46,399 nucleotides of DNA from Acidobacteriota bacterium (GTDB lineage: Bacteria > Acidobacteriota > Blastocatellia > Pyrinomonadales > Pyrinomonadaceae). Below the pieces are notes generated by a model, which saw only the letters and a list, made by a program, of their open reading frames with translations, ran no database searches and was not told where the DNA came from. The stretch is taken from positions 1 to 46,399 of the forward strand of contig JAEWBM010000118.1 of assembly GCA_023391155.1 (NCBI GenBank). The letters are read 5' to 3'. Position 1 is the stretch's first letter. Each line of letters begins with the position of its first letter. Of the stretch, positions 24,688-33,466 are shown in pieces. Position numbers and translations under genes: made by a program.

Positions 24688-26291
24688 TTTTCGCCTCCTT
24701 CCAATTCGCTAAACACTTCCGCAAAACATTCCCTTACGTCCGACGCGGTCATCACCCTTTTCCCGTATCTTTCTTCCGCAACATCCCCCGCGGCACCGGC
24801 AATGTAAACCGCCGCGGCCACCGTTTCAAATATGTCTAACTCGAGCTTTGCCGCCTGTGCCAAAAACCCCGCCAGAAGCCCGGTCAGCGTATCGCCGTTG
24901 CCTGCCTTCCCGAGCCCTGAGTTCCCGGTCGGATTAATGACCACCCGCCCATCCGGACCGCCGATAAGCACACGCTCCCCTTTTAGCACGAGGATCAACC
25001 GGTGCTTCACCGCGAAATCGCGCACCACCCGAACTCGGTCGTTCAGAGCCGAACGTTCATCCGTCCCCAGCATATTTAGAAACTCACCCTCATGCGGGGT
25101 CACGATCAACCGGTGTTCCGATCGCGGCAATGAATCAAACGGTGAGATCAGCGTAAGGGCATCCGCATCGAGCAGCGTCGGCATTTTCCGGTGCTCGACA
25201 AAATGCCTGACGAACCCCGCCGTCGATTCGCTTCCCGCCGAAAGCCCGCTGCCGATCGCGATCGCATCGACATTTTTCAGGAACCCCTCGACCTCCTCGA
25301 TCGCGTCGCTCGAGACCGCACCGCCCTCCGTCTCCGCCAACGGCCGCACCATAACCTCCGGGAATGCCCGAGCCGCTGCCGCCTCTTTCGACGACCTCGG
25401 CGTGCCCAGCGTCACCAGCCCCACTCCCGATCTGATCGCGGCATTCGCACACAGCACCGCAGCCCCGGAATAGTTCTCCGAACCCGCCACGATCAATGCA
25501 TGCCCACGCTTGTTCTTGTACGAATCGTCCGTAAACCGCGATGCGGCAAGCCACGCCTTCGCATCCGAACGTCCCGCAACGAACGTCTTTGAAGGCTGCT
25601 CGTCGATCAGTTCCATAGGCGAACCTATATCCGCAACGATCAGGCGGCCGTTGAGCCTGCTCGCGGGCGGCAGAACATTCGCCGCCTTCGGTGCGGTAAA
25701 GGTAACGGTGATATCCGCCCGCACCGCCGGGCCGATCTCCTCGCCCCTGTCCGCATCAAGCCCCGACGGCACATCGACCGACACGACCATCGTTCCCCCG
25801 CCACGCCTCTCGTTCAACCACCGAACCGCCCTTTCATAGAGACCCGCAACCGGTTTAGTAAGCCCCGTCCCAAACAGTGCGTCGACGGCCACGTCCGGGG
25901 CTCCGACACTCTCAAAAAAACTTTCCAAGCCCTTCTCGTCCACGGCTTCGACGAACCGCAGCTCGCTCTCGGAGGCAAGCTTCGCCGCCGCATCGAAATT
26001 TTCTCGCGCGTCGCCTTTCGTATCCGCTGCCGCTCCGATCAAGCACACCGCCACATCCGCGCCTTTTTTTGCCAAAAGCCTGCCAACCGCCGCGCCGTCG
26101 CCGCCGTTGTTCCCCTTCCCGCAAATGACCGCAACCCGGCAGCCCGATACCTCACCGCCGAAGGCTTCGACCACCGCATCCCGAACCGCACCCGCAGCGT
26201 TCTCCATCAGGTCGATAGACGGAATGCCGAACCGCTCGGTGGTCATCCTGTCCACCTCACGCATCTCCGCCGCTGTCAGCACCTTCCGCAT
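24684..26291 (-). CDS. nnr: Bifunctional NAD(P)H-hydrate epimerase / ADP-dependent dehydratase
   Basis: The protein is 535 aa and combines both activities that repair damaged NADHX/NADPHX. The N-terminal YjeF domain has CGKGNNGGDG near residue 60 and VDALFGTGL, the epimerase signature. The C-terminal ribokinase-like domain has TPHEGEF and ends with GLGKAGNGDTLTG, the dehydratase site with the catalytic Asp. This gene heads the minus-strand unit nnr-tsaE-archaemetzincin-transpeptidase. The nnr-tsaE pairing is seen in many bacteria and supports both calls. The ORF starts at ATG 26291. Confidence 0.95.
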   Translation of the reverse strand: MRKVLTAAEMREVDRMTTERFGIPSIDLMENAAGAVRDAVVEAFGGEVSGCRVAVICGKGNNGGDGAAVGRLLAKKGADVAVCLIGAAADTKGDARENFDAAAKLASESELRFVEAVDEKGLESFFESVGAPDVAVDALFGTGLTKPVAGLYERAVRWLNERRGGGTMVVSVDVPSGLDADRGEEIGPAVRADITVTFTAPKAANVLPPASRLNGRLIVADIGSPMELIDEQPSKTFVAGRSDAKAWLAASRFTDDSYKNKRGHALIVAGSENYSGAAVLCANAAIRSGVGLVTLGTPRSSKEAAAARAFPEVMVRPLAETEGGAVSSDAIEEVEGFLKNVDAIAIGSGLSAGSESTAGFVRHFVEHRKMPTLLDADALTLISPFDSLPRSEHRLIVTPHEGEFLNMLGTDERSALNDRVRVVRDFAVKHRLILVLKGERVLIGGPDGRVVINPTGNSGLGKAGNGDTLTGLLAGFLAQAAKLELDIFETVAAAVYIAGAAGDVAEERYGKRVMTASDVRECFAEVFSELEGGEK

Positions 26292-26470
26292 ACACCACTA
26301 ACTTGCCACACTCGCTACCCTAAACAAAACCCTTCTTCCCCAGACTCGCCATAGTCGACACCAGACTCCATCTACTCACCAGACTAGATAGACCCAATGG
26401 ACTCGCCCCTTTGCGACCTCTGCGAGCTTTGCGTGAAATTTGATCCGCCAACTCTCACACCTCAGCCCAC

Positions 26471-26515
26471 TCGACAGACTCGATAGACTCGATAGACTCG
26501 ATAGACTCAATAGAC
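26471..26515. repeat. Five tandem copies of a 9-bp unit
   Basis: The unit is TCGATAGAC, with copies at 26471, 26480, 26489, 26498 and 26507. Copies 2-4 are identical, and copies 1 and 5 each differ by one base. The unit length is a multiple of three, but no reading frame of a gene covers it. It lies between convergent-facing units, just 3' of the terminator of the AraC-type gene. Slippage would easily change the copy number. Confidence 0.85.
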
Positions 26516-26520
26516 TCACC

Positions 26521-26554
26521 AAACTAAAAAAGCCGCACCCTCATCAGGTGCGGC
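26521..26554 (-). terminator. Rho-independent terminator of the AraC-type regulator gene
   Basis: GCCGCACC (26532-26539) and GGTGCGGC (26547-26554) form a perfect 8-bp stem with a 7-nt loop. On the minus strand it is followed by TTTTTTAGTTT. It lies about 140 nt downstream of the regulator stop, with no other minus-strand gene between. Confidence 0.85.
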
Positions 26555-26692
26555 CATCGCCAAATTAGTAGATTATGAATAGACCTCGACGGCTATAATG
26601 GCCAACCCTTTATTGCTTGCCACTGTGCTCGTAACCGTTTGTTTCCGTTCATATTAAACAAAGTTACATTGCCGGCCCGTTTCCACAAATCC

Positions 26693-27454
26693 CTAGCCGA
26701 AAACTGAACTTTGTTTCGCTTGCTCGAATTCCGTCGGGTTCATCCCCGTCGCTTGCTTGAACACCCGTGAAAAATAATGGCTGTCCGAAAATCCCACCCG
26801 GGCTGAAACCTCTTTCACGCTGTATTTTGTCGTCGACAGCAGCCGCTTCGCCTCCTCGACCCTGACCTGCCTCAAAAGCTGCGGAAAACTGATATTGGCC
26901 TCAATGTTCAATATCCGCGAAAGCCGGGCCGGCGACATTCCCAGTTCCGTCGCCGCGCTTTTCAGATCGAGCTGCGGATCGTGGTACCGGTCGGCGATCA
27001 CCTTAACGATCTCACGGACCTTGGCAAATGCTCCCGGGCGGTCCAGATGTGTGCACGGTTTTAGAGGCAGCAGCCGGCTCACGTCGCCCACAAGTTTCAG
27101 ATCGCCAGGCTTGCTTGCGTCGCTTAGCACAAATTCGCCCCTCAGTCGTTCTTTCTCGTCATCCTCGCCGTACCGCTCTCTGCGAAAGATCAACAGCGGC
27201 GTGTCGGCGCAGATTCGCCGCAGCTGGCTGATGAACGGGCGCCGGACCGGCGTCGTCGCCGCGCCTATAACGATCAGCTTGATCCCGTTCTCATGCGTCG
27301 CGCGACTTAGCGCCTGCCGTGACGTCACCGACCTTAGTTCTTTGTCCAGGCCTTTTTTTAATGCCTTGACGATATGCGGGCAGCATTCGATCGCAAGGAT
27401 CGTGTTCGAGCCCCCGCCTACGCGTACCGCACTTTCGCCTCTTGCGTGGATCAT
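26693..27454 (-). CDS. AraC-family transcriptional regulator with pseudo-receiver
   Basis: The start is placed at ATG 27454, with GGTGA 8 nt upstream. In-frame GTG 27466 and TTG 27469 are alternatives. The C-terminal about 100 residues form a double helix-turn-helix AraC domain: LKSAATELGMSPARLSRIL, then the classic VKEVSARVGFSDSHYFSRVFKQATGMNPTEF. The N-terminal about 120 residues look like a receiver-type alpha/beta domain but lack a phosphorylatable Asp at the expected strand end (IVIGAA). It probably senses a ligand or protein signal instead of a kinase. It lies just upstream and divergent from the alginate-lyase-like gene, so it may control that gene or the polysaccharide island. Confidence 0.8.
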   Translation of the reverse strand: MIHARGESAVRVGGGSNTILAIECCPHIVKALKKGLDKELRSVTSRQALSRATHENGIKLIVIGAATTPVRRPFISQLRRICADTPLLIFRRERYGEDDEKERLRGEFVLSDASKPGDLKLVGDVSRLLPLKPCTHLDRPGAFAKVREIVKVIADRYHDPQLDLKSAATELGMSPARLSRILNIEANISFPQLLRQVRVEEAKRLLSTTKYSVKEVSARVGFSDSHYFSRVFKQATGMNPTEFEQAKQSSVFG

Positions 27455-27751
27455 TTTATTTTTCACCAATAAACATCGGCGTGAGAGGTTAAAGTAACGC
27501 TTTTTTACATCAGAAATTCGATATTTACACGTCGTTTCTATTGCTTGGCCCTTGGCTCATCCTCTATCGTTAAAACTAGCGAAGGGAGGCTCTCTCATAA
27601 CTTCAAATTTCCCGGTCGTGTTAACAGAAATATTCATACGGTTGCGGCTCGGCTGCTTCAAACGGTTTTGCCCCAAACATACTGATCCGTCAGAACTGAC
27701 AATAGCCCATCTCCATTCGCTGCATTACGAACTCATTTGGAGGTAAAACAA
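27455..27751. promoter_or_regulatory. Divergent promoter/leader region between the AraC-type and lyase-like genes
   Basis: This is about 280 bp of A/T-richer DNA with no credible gene. Near its right end GGAGGT (27739-27744) is a strong ribosome-binding site, 7 nt before the TTG start of the lyase-like gene. The long leader could carry a regulatory RNA, but I do not see a recognisable riboswitch core. The intergenic location makes it the natural binding region for the adjacent AraC-type protein. Confidence 0.5.
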
Positions 27752-29752
27752 TTGCAAGGTATATCTACGGTATTTCTGCGCGGTATCAATGCGCGGGCGT
27801 TCACGGCGGCGGCCATTGTGGCCCTCTACGCTATGACCTCGACCATCGGTTTCGCGCTTTCTTCATTCGACGAAACGCTGTCTGACGACTTTGAGGACGG
27901 CACCATGAACACCGCTCTCTGGGTTGAGGGCAGTTTCACCCGAGATGTCGGCCCGAATCATTCCCGGGTCGGCCTAGCCGAGAGCAACGGCGAGCTAAAG
28001 ATCACGCCGGTTGCACGCAACCATCAGCCCGGTTTCAGCGGGTATGTCTCTAAGATCCCGTTCGACATGACCGGGACCTGGGCCGAGGTAATGATCCGCC
28101 AGGTTGCGTCGCAGCGATCGGAAACATCGTTCTCCATCGGCGTTAGCAACAGCGATTTCTACCGCGTCACTGCCCAGAACAATCAGATGGTCATTGACCA
28201 CGTGGTCGGCGGAATATATAACACGACGAAGTTTAACTTTAATACGTCAACGCCCTACTGGCGCTTCATTCATGATGTCGCAAGCGACACGCTCTCGGTC
28301 GAAGTCAGCCGCGATCGTGTGCGCTGGCAGAACATCCACTTTGTTTCAAGGACATTTCCGGTTGAGTCTGTCAAAGCGGAGCTGACTTCCGGGAGTTCCG
28401 CCTCAGTCCCGTTCCCGGGTGCGGCACGGTTCGAGCATTTTCGCGTAGGTCGCAGGATCTCAACGCCGACTCCGACGCCTACTCCTACACCGACGCCTAC
28501 TCCGACCCCGACGCCGACACCCACACCGACTCCTACGCCGACTCCTACACCGACCCCGCCTCCCGTATCGGGACTTTCGCGGGGTTATTTGACGACACCG
28601 GGTGAACTTCAGATCATCAGGCAGAAAGCCGATCAGCAAAAGGAACCTTATAAGAAGTCCGTCGCAAACCTGATGTCATATGTCGGCTCGCCGACGAATT
28701 GGCCCGTACGGGATTTCACTGGAGTCGATGTATGTACCGACCGTCCCGATTTTCAGGAGGGCGCGGCCCGCGTTTACGCTAAGGCACTTGCCTACCACCT
28801 TTCGGGAGACTCTGCTTATGCCGCGGACGCACGCAAGCACATTCTTGAGATCGCCCGGAGCTATACGGAAGATTACGTATACAGCGGCGGCAGTTCCGGC
28901 TGCCCTCTGACGATATCGCGGCACGTCGCCGGATATGTTATCGCTGCGGATCTGCTTGCCGGCTATTCGGGCTGGAGCTCGGCCGACAAGACCCTGTTCT
29001 TCGACTGGCTCAACAACCACGCTTATCACCTGGCTGACTGGGCAAGCGACGAACGCTCCACGAACTGGGGCAGCAACGGCAGCGCGGCCGCCGCGATAAT
29101 CGCAGACTATTTTGCCGGATCGGGCAGAACGCTCCGCGATCGAAACAACCAGACGTTTACACCGCGACAGGCATACGAAGAGGCAAAAGCAATGCAGCTT
29201 CATCGGATGAATGGCACCGGCGACCACTCGACCGGAGCGCCGTTCCCGAATATGAAGAACAGCGTTTGCCGAAATTTCTCTTCGACGAACTCGACGAACG
29301 GTTTCGCCCACGGAATTCAGTCGCACGGCGGGATCCCGGAAGAGACCGGCCGCGGCAGCACCGGCTGCTCAGGCACGCGTCTCACTGATGACGATTCCGC
29401 GTGGACCTATATGCACACTACATTAACCAGCATGGTGCTCCATGCCGAGCTGCTGCTTCGCCGCGGTGACGCGAGCCTTTACGAGAACCTAAACTCGCAC
29501 GGCCGCGGATCTCTGGAAAAAGCGATGGAATTTACCGTAACTCCATACGGCGCATTTTCTAGCCGCTCGTCGATATTTGACGTCGGATATCGCTACTATC
29601 GCAATCCTACGATCGGATCGGCGATAGGTGTTGGCGGGAGCCGTCTGATCGCGGGTGGCAAAAATACCGTGTTTCTCCATTTTGGTACGTTGACACACGG
29701 ATTTGACCTGGATGAAAATCCTGGACCACCGCCGGTCGTTCCGGCCCCCTAG
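27752..29752 (+). CDS. Secreted alginate-lyase-like polysaccharide lyase with N-terminal beta-sandwich module and Thr-Pro linker
   Basis: The start is TTG 27752, set by GGAGGT 7 nt upstream. The TTG at 27737 overlaps that site. The protein is about 666 aa. A hydrophobic signal segment precedes ASLSSFDE-like residues, then a beta-sandwich module of about 190 aa begins at SDDFEDG. A run of about 16 Thr-Pro pairs links it to a helical (alpha/alpha) toroid of the alginate_lyase/PL type: GYLTTPGELQIIR, ISRHVAGYVIAADL, NWGSNGSAAAAIIADY and HSTGAPFPNMKNS. It probably cleaves an acidic glycan outside the cell, possibly the polymer made by the adjacent cluster. Catalytic residues are not certain. A strong terminator follows. 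Confidence 0.8.
   Translation: MQGISTVFLRGINARAFTAAAIVALYAMTSTIGFALSSFDETLSDDFEDGTMNTALWVEGSFTRDVGPNHSRVGLAESNGELKITPVARNHQPGFSGYVSKIPFDMTGTWAEVMIRQVASQRSETSFSIGVSNSDFYRVTAQNNQMVIDHVVGGIYNTTKFNFNTSTPYWRFIHDVASDTLSVEVSRDRVRWQNIHFVSRTFPVESVKAELTSGSSASVPFPGAARFEHFRVGRRISTPTPTPTPTPTPTPTPTPTPTPTPTPTPTPTPPPVSGLSRGYLTTPGELQIIRQKADQQKEPYKKSVANLMSYVGSPTNWPVRDFTGVDVCTDRPDFQEGAARVYAKALAYHLSGDSAYAADARKHILEIARSYTEDYVYSGGSSGCPLTISRHVAGYVIAADLLAGYSGWSSADKTLFFDWLNNHAYHLADWASDERSTNWGSNGSAAAAIIADYFAGSGRTLRDRNNQTFTPRQAYEEAKAMQLHRMNGTGDHSTGAPFPNMKNSVCRNFSSTNSTNGFAHGIQSHGGIPEETGRGSTGCSGTRLTDDDSAWTYMHTTLTSMVLHAELLLRRGDASLYENLNSHGRGSLEKAMEFTVTPYGAFSSRSSIFDVGYRYYRNPTIGSAIGVGGSRLIAGGKNTVFLHFGTLTHGFDLDENPGPPPVVPAP
28463..28560 (+). 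repeat. Thr-Pro codon repeat (linker of the lyase-like protein)
   Basis: Repeating ACN-CCN codons encode about 16 consecutive Thr-Pro pairs. Synonymous codons vary (ccg, cct, ccc with acg, act, acc), so the peptide repeat is kept while the DNA is only partly repetitive. Such linkers separate domains in secreted enzymes and are often glycosylated. Confidence 0.9.
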
Positions 29753-29766
29753 CTCAGCTAGCTGCC

Positions 29767-29808
29767 TACGGCACGGGATGCTTACTCCCGTGCCGTAACT
29801 TTTATTTA
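29767..29808 (+). terminator. Rho-independent terminator of the lyase-like gene
   Basis: TACGGCACGGGA (29767-29778) and TCCCGTGCCGTA (29786-29797) form a perfect 12-bp stem with a 7-nt loop, followed by ACTTTTATTT. It lies 15 nt after the lyase-like stop. The opposing beta-helix gene ends at 29802, so the hairpin may also stop transcription from that side, although no T tract follows on the minus strand. Confidence 0.9.
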
Positions 29809-31394
29809 GCTCGTTTACAGATGATATACACAGCGAAGTGCGGTGCCGTGTGCACCGGCTTTCGCTCTACGTTGCCGACCGGCTGGGCGGGCTCCGGTCG
29901 CGGCATTGCGATGCGGATCGGCTCGCCCGCATAAACACCGGTGTGCACCGCCGGAGCATACACGTTCTGCGCGTCATACACCTCATATCTCTCTCCTTTT
30001 CTCAGGATCTTGGCCGGGTCTACGTCTACCTTCGCTTCACCGGCAGGGTTAAAAATTGTAACGGTGCCGCGGCCCTCATGGTACCTATTCGGCACGACAA
30101 AGACCGATACTCCGGCCGTTTGTCCGACGGCATCGTCTGTTGCAAACCCAAGTGCCGACCATGACGCCGGCGTCAACTTCTTTCCGTTTACAACGAAACG
30201 AGACTGTCGGTTCCCGGTAACAAATCGGTTCCCCGAAAAGGTATAGCCATTTGGCTCAGTGACATATTCGAGGTCCAGGCTTCGCGAATCGGATACGATC
30301 GTGTTCCCGACGACCTCCAGATCGCTCCACCAAAGCAGTCTCAGCGGCACTCTACTGACGATGTAGTTGTCCACCACGCTGGCTCTCCCGTTCCCTTGGT
30401 GTTCATAACCCAGCCGGATTCCGCGATTCTTGGACGTCGATCCTTCGGGAAAATTAAAGATGCGGTTCGCCCGTATCGTTAGGCGATCAGCAGGAACACC
30501 ATCGACACCTCCGACAAGTATCTGATCGGCAACTTGATCGACATCTACGATGGCCCCGTTCGTAAAGACAGAGTTCTCGGCTACGTCAAACCCCGACACG
30601 GAGCTCTTCGTTGAATTTGCATACAGATGCAGGCCATATCCTGCGTTGTTAAAGATCACATTCGCGTCGATCGTGTGGACACCCGTCCGGTTGTGCCCGT
30701 AAACGCCATGCTCCTTCTTATTGTTGCCGTTATTGAAGATAAGGCACCCGTAGATCTCAGTTCCCCCTTCTTCATTCCAAAGCCCAAACCCATGCCCGTT
30801 ATCGCGAACGATCATGTTGATGTATTTCGTTCGGGCTCCCCAGACGTTAATCCCCGAGCCTCGCCAAGGCGAGAGTTTGCCGTGGGGATCGAGCCGCGAT
30901 CTATCTTTGAATGAGGTAGCAACTTCAAAGTCCCAAAACCAGAGATGATCACCGCGGACGGCCAGCGTTGCCGTATCGCGTTTGGCGAAGTCTTTCACCA
31001 GCAGCGCTCGCTCGCCCGGAAATTGCCGGATATGGATCGGACGCTTTTCAGTCCCGTTCATTCGCGTGGTAAACGCTCCGTTATAAGTCCCGCCTCGCAG
31101 CCAAAGAATGTCCCCCGGCGAGATCCCACGTTTGCCGTCCAGTGCCTCATTAAGTTCGAACGGGTCAGCCTCCGAACCGGCCGCGCCTGCCTTGCCTTCA
31201 GGTGACGCAAACCACTCCTTGAATCGGGGAAGCAGATGGCCGCGGGCGAGCATATCTTCGATGACCGCTTGCCTGTTTCGGTCCTCGATCACAAAGCCCC
31301 TCGACGTATCCGTTTGTGGTATACCGGTTACCGGCGCGGCGCAATCCGTGCCCCAGATCGCCATCCACCCAAGAATGATCAGTAACGGCCGCAT
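29802..31394 (-). CDS. Secreted right-handed parallel beta-helix lipoprotein
   Basis: The start is ATG 31394, 5 nt after the stop of the glycosyltransferase gene. An upstream in-frame start at 31466 lies inside that gene and gives a non-signal N-terminus. The protein is 530 aa with signal MRPLLIILGWMAIWGTDC and lipid Cys18. The body is a parallel beta-helix: repeated short strands ending in turn motifs such as GDILWLRGGTYNG, HGFGLWNE, HGVYGHNRTG, NNAGYGLHLYAN and VVDNYIVS. Such folds are found in pectate-lyase-like and glycan-epimerase proteins. As last gene of the polysaccharide operon it may cleave, epimerise or bind the polymer. No catalytic triad is certain. Confidence 0.8.
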   Translation of the reverse strand: MRPLLIILGWMAIWGTDCAAPVTGIPQTDTSRGFVIEDRNRQAVIEDMLARGHLLPRFKEWFASPEGKAGAAGSEADPFELNEALDGKRGISPGDILWLRGGTYNGAFTTRMNGTEKRPIHIRQFPGERALLVKDFAKRDTATLAVRGDHLWFWDFEVATSFKDRSRLDPHGKLSPWRGSGINVWGARTKYINMIVRDNGHGFGLWNEEGGTEIYGCLIFNNGNNKKEHGVYGHNRTGVHTIDANVIFNNAGYGLHLYANSTKSSVSGFDVAENSVFTNGAIVDVDQVADQILVGGVDGVPADRLTIRANRIFNFPEGSTSKNRGIRLGYEHQGNGRASVVDNYIVSRVPLRLLWWSDLEVVGNTIVSDSRSLDLEYVTEPNGYTFSGNRFVTGNRQSRFVVNGKKLTPASWSALGFATDDAVGQTAGVSVFVVPNRYHEGRGTVTIFNPAGEAKVDVDPAKILRKGERYEVYDAQNVYAPAVHTGVYAGEPIRIAMPRPEPAQPVGNVERKPVHTAPHFAVYIICKRAK

Positions 31395-31399
31395 CTGTT

Positions 31400-32671
31400 T
31401 CAATGGATCTCTGCCGCCTCCAGCGCGGCTGAGCCGTCGCGTTTTTCGACGAGGTGGGTCAGCCACCCCTCAAACCTCCGCGCCCAATCGCTGCGTGAAT
31501 AATTGGTTTCAACGTATTTGCGCCCGGCCTTGCCCATTGCCCTGCGTCGCTCAGGGTCGCTTTTCAGCCTAAGAACCGAATCGGCGATCGCTTCCGCGTC
31601 GCCCGGACAAACGACCAACCCTCCCTTTGACCCGGCGATCACCCGGGCACTCTCGCCCACCACCGACCCTACCACCGGTCGCTCGCAGGCCATATACTCA
31701 AAAATCTTCACCGATATCAGCTTCTCCTGATATGCGTCGCCTCGCTCACCGGCGAAACATATGTCCGCACGGCCGATAGCCATAGGTATCTGCTCAAGCG
31801 GAAGCTCGCCGAGGAAGACCACGTTTGTCAACCCCCGCTCGCCCACCCTCTTTTCCAGGTCACGCCTCGCCGCGCCGTTTCCCGCAAGAGCGACCAGGAT
31901 GTCCGGGTCGTGCTGCAGCAGGCCCGCGGCGTCGATCAAAGTATCAAGGCCATGTTTCATCCCCAATAGTCCGGAGTACAAGACCACGAAGCGGTCGCCG
32001 AGCGGTGTCAGTGCAGATATCGTATTCGCTTTTTCCAATGAGGGCTTGAACAGATCCAGATCCGCTCCGTTCGGATAGACGACCGTTGACGCTCTATTGC
32101 CGCCGCGTGCAATGACCGTGTCCGCCAGCGACTGAGTGGTGCAGCAAACAAGGTCCGCCGATGTGTAGCCCCAACGTTCGATCGCCCTGAAGGCCCGCAC
32201 AACGAAAGACGTCTCTTTCAACCCGGCGAAATTTATCAGCTCATCGCTCCATAGGTCCCGAACATCAAGTACAAGCTTGGCCCGTCGAAGTTTTGATACC
32301 AGGATCGCCGTCAGGATCGGAAAGATCGGCGGCGTCGTGACCACTACTACATCGCACGGCCCGGCCCTCAGCGTGCTTACCAGCGATGCCGGAATAAAAC
32401 TCAGATAGCTGAGCATTTGCCGAGCCTTGCTGATATTTCTCGGCACGGTATAAAACGCGGTCCTGATTACCTCCGCCCTCTCGAGCCGTTCTCTCATCGC
32501 GACGCGTCCCTTGTAACCGTCAAACGCCTTGCCCTCGGGATAGTTAGGCATCCCCGTCGCGACCGTTACTTTGTGGCCCGCGTTGCTGAGCTCCCTCGCG
32601 ATCGGATACATCCGATTCGAGAGAGCTCCCATCTCGGGTAAATAGTTCTGAGTGATAATAACTACCCTCAT
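31400..32671 (-). CDS. GT4 family glycosyltransferase (WcaI/WbuB-like)
   Basis: The protein is 423 aa and two-lobed. The N-terminal lobe begins RVVIITQNYLPEMGALSNRMYPIARELSNAGH in outline, which is typical of the WcaI/WbuB branch of GT4. VYPNGADLDLF starts the second lobe, VLYSGLLGMKHGLDTLI is the donor-domain strand, and YEYMACERPVV-type EYMACERP carries the nucleotide-sugar binding E-x7-E region. It is a cytoplasmic retaining glycosyltransferase that extends the lipid-linked repeat unit. The donor sugar is not predictable. It sits 6 nt after the sugar-phosphate transferase stop. Confidence 0.9.
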   Translation of the reverse strand: MRVVIITQNYLPEMGALSNRMYPIARELSNAGHKVTVATGMPNYPEGKAFDGYKGRVAMRERLERAEVIRTAFYTVPRNISKARQMLSYLSFIPASLVSTLRAGPCDVVVVTTPPIFPILTAILVSKLRRAKLVLDVRDLWSDELINFAGLKETSFVVRAFRAIERWGYTSADLVCCTTQSLADTVIARGGNRASTVVYPNGADLDLFKPSLEKANTISALTPLGDRFVVLYSGLLGMKHGLDTLIDAAGLLQHDPDILVALAGNGAARRDLEKRVGERGLTNVVFLGELPLEQIPMAIGRADICFAGERGDAYQEKLISVKIFEYMACERPVVGSVVGESARVIAGSKGGLVVCPGDAEAIADSVLRLKSDPERRRAMGKAGRKYVETNYSRSDWARRFEGWLTHLVEKRDGSAALEAAEIH

Positions 32672-32677
32672 AGTGAT

Positions 32678-33430
32678 CTACCGCGCGCCGTTTTTTCTGA
32701 GGACTACACCAACCGTGAGTAGGGCGATCTTCAGGTCCATGATCGGATTTCGATTGTCGATGTACTGCATATCTAGAAGCACCCGCTCGGCATAAGTCGT
32801 GTCGCTGCGGCCAGACACTTGCCACAGGCCGCTTATGCCCGGTTTGACGGTGAGCAGCTTGCCGCCGTAGATAGAGTATTTCTTCAGTTCCTCACGAATG
32901 ATCGGCCGGGGCCCGACCAGGCTCATCCGCCCGGTCAGGACCAGGAAGAGCTGTGGAAGTTCATCGAGGCTGGTCCGCCTCAGGTAATGCCCGAGCGGCG
33001 TTATACGCGGATCGTCGTCGATCTTGAACCTCGCCGCAAAACGCTTGCGCAGGCCCGGATCCGTGTCTAGGAGCTGCTCGGCGTTGCTAACCATGGTTCG
33101 GAACTTGGGGCACGCAAATTCCTCACCGTTCTTGCCCAAACGGCGGTGGAAAAAAAAGACCGGCCCGGGGCTGGTCATCTTTACCGCTATTGCGACGATC
33201 ACAAAAATTGGAAGTGTTGCGATTATGGCAGCAAGGGCGACGGATATATCCATAAGCCGTTTGGTGCCTTCAAATAACAAGCTTTCCCGGCCGGAAAGCG
33301 GTCCCGCAAGCACAGCATCGAATCCATGCCCGCTTTTCTCGATTTCGGAGACGTGCAGGTCGCCTTCGCCGAGTGAGTGTTCGGCAACATATCCACCCGC
33401 AGGCGGATCTGTAGTATATTGGTGTTTCAT
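32678..33430 (-). CDS. Initiating sugar-phosphate transferase (WcaJ/ExoY-type)
   Basis: The start is ATG 33430, preceded by GAGGGG. An upstream TTG at 33466 is less likely. The protein is 250 aa, the short form with a single membrane helix (VALAAIIATLPIFVIVAIAV) and no N-terminal CoA-binding-like domain. Catalytic segments are KFRTM, RRTSLDELPQL, MSLVGPRP and PGISGLWQVSGR. It transfers hexose-1-phosphate from a UDP-sugar to undecaprenyl phosphate, the first step in building the repeat unit at the cytoplasmic membrane. The sugar (Glc, Gal or GalNAc) cannot be told. Confidence 0.93.
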   Translation of the reverse strand: MKHQYTTDPPAGGYVAEHSLGEGDLHVSEIEKSGHGFDAVLAGPLSGRESLLFEGTKRLMDISVALAAIIATLPIFVIVAIAVKMTSPGPVFFFHRRLGKNGEEFACPKFRTMVSNAEQLLDTDPGLRKRFAARFKIDDDPRITPLGHYLRRTSLDELPQLFLVLTGRMSLVGPRPIIREELKKYSIYGGKLLTVKPGISGLWQVSGRSDTTYAERVLLDMQYIDNRNPIMDLKIALLTVGVVLRKNGAR

Positions 33431-33466
33431 TGACTTTGAACCCCTCAGTTTGAAGTTAATGCACAA

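Larger units (their letters stand above)
26292..26692. other. Non-coding spacer with degenerate gactc-rich repeats
   Basis: No gene is supported in this 401-bp gap. It holds scattered copies of ccagactc, tagactcgat and a low-complexity ctttgcgacctctgcgagc segment. A clean tandem array (26471-26515) and a terminator (26521-26554) lie within it and are listed separately. The remainder, 26555-26692, is unremarkable and contains the downstream untranslated region of the AraC-type gene. Confidence 0.6.

Noticed and set aside
26471..26515. Possible CRISPR array
   Set aside because: The repeats are only 9 bp, directly adjacent, with no spacers and no cas genes nearby.
27455..27751. Riboswitch in the leader of the lyase-like gene
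   Set aside because: The leader is long enough, but I could not match any known core such as c-di-GMP (GEMM) and found no terminator or sequestering helix before the start.
28270..28524. Minus-strand frame encoding a Gly-Val repeat protein
   Set aside because: It is only the reverse reading of the Thr-Pro codon repeat.
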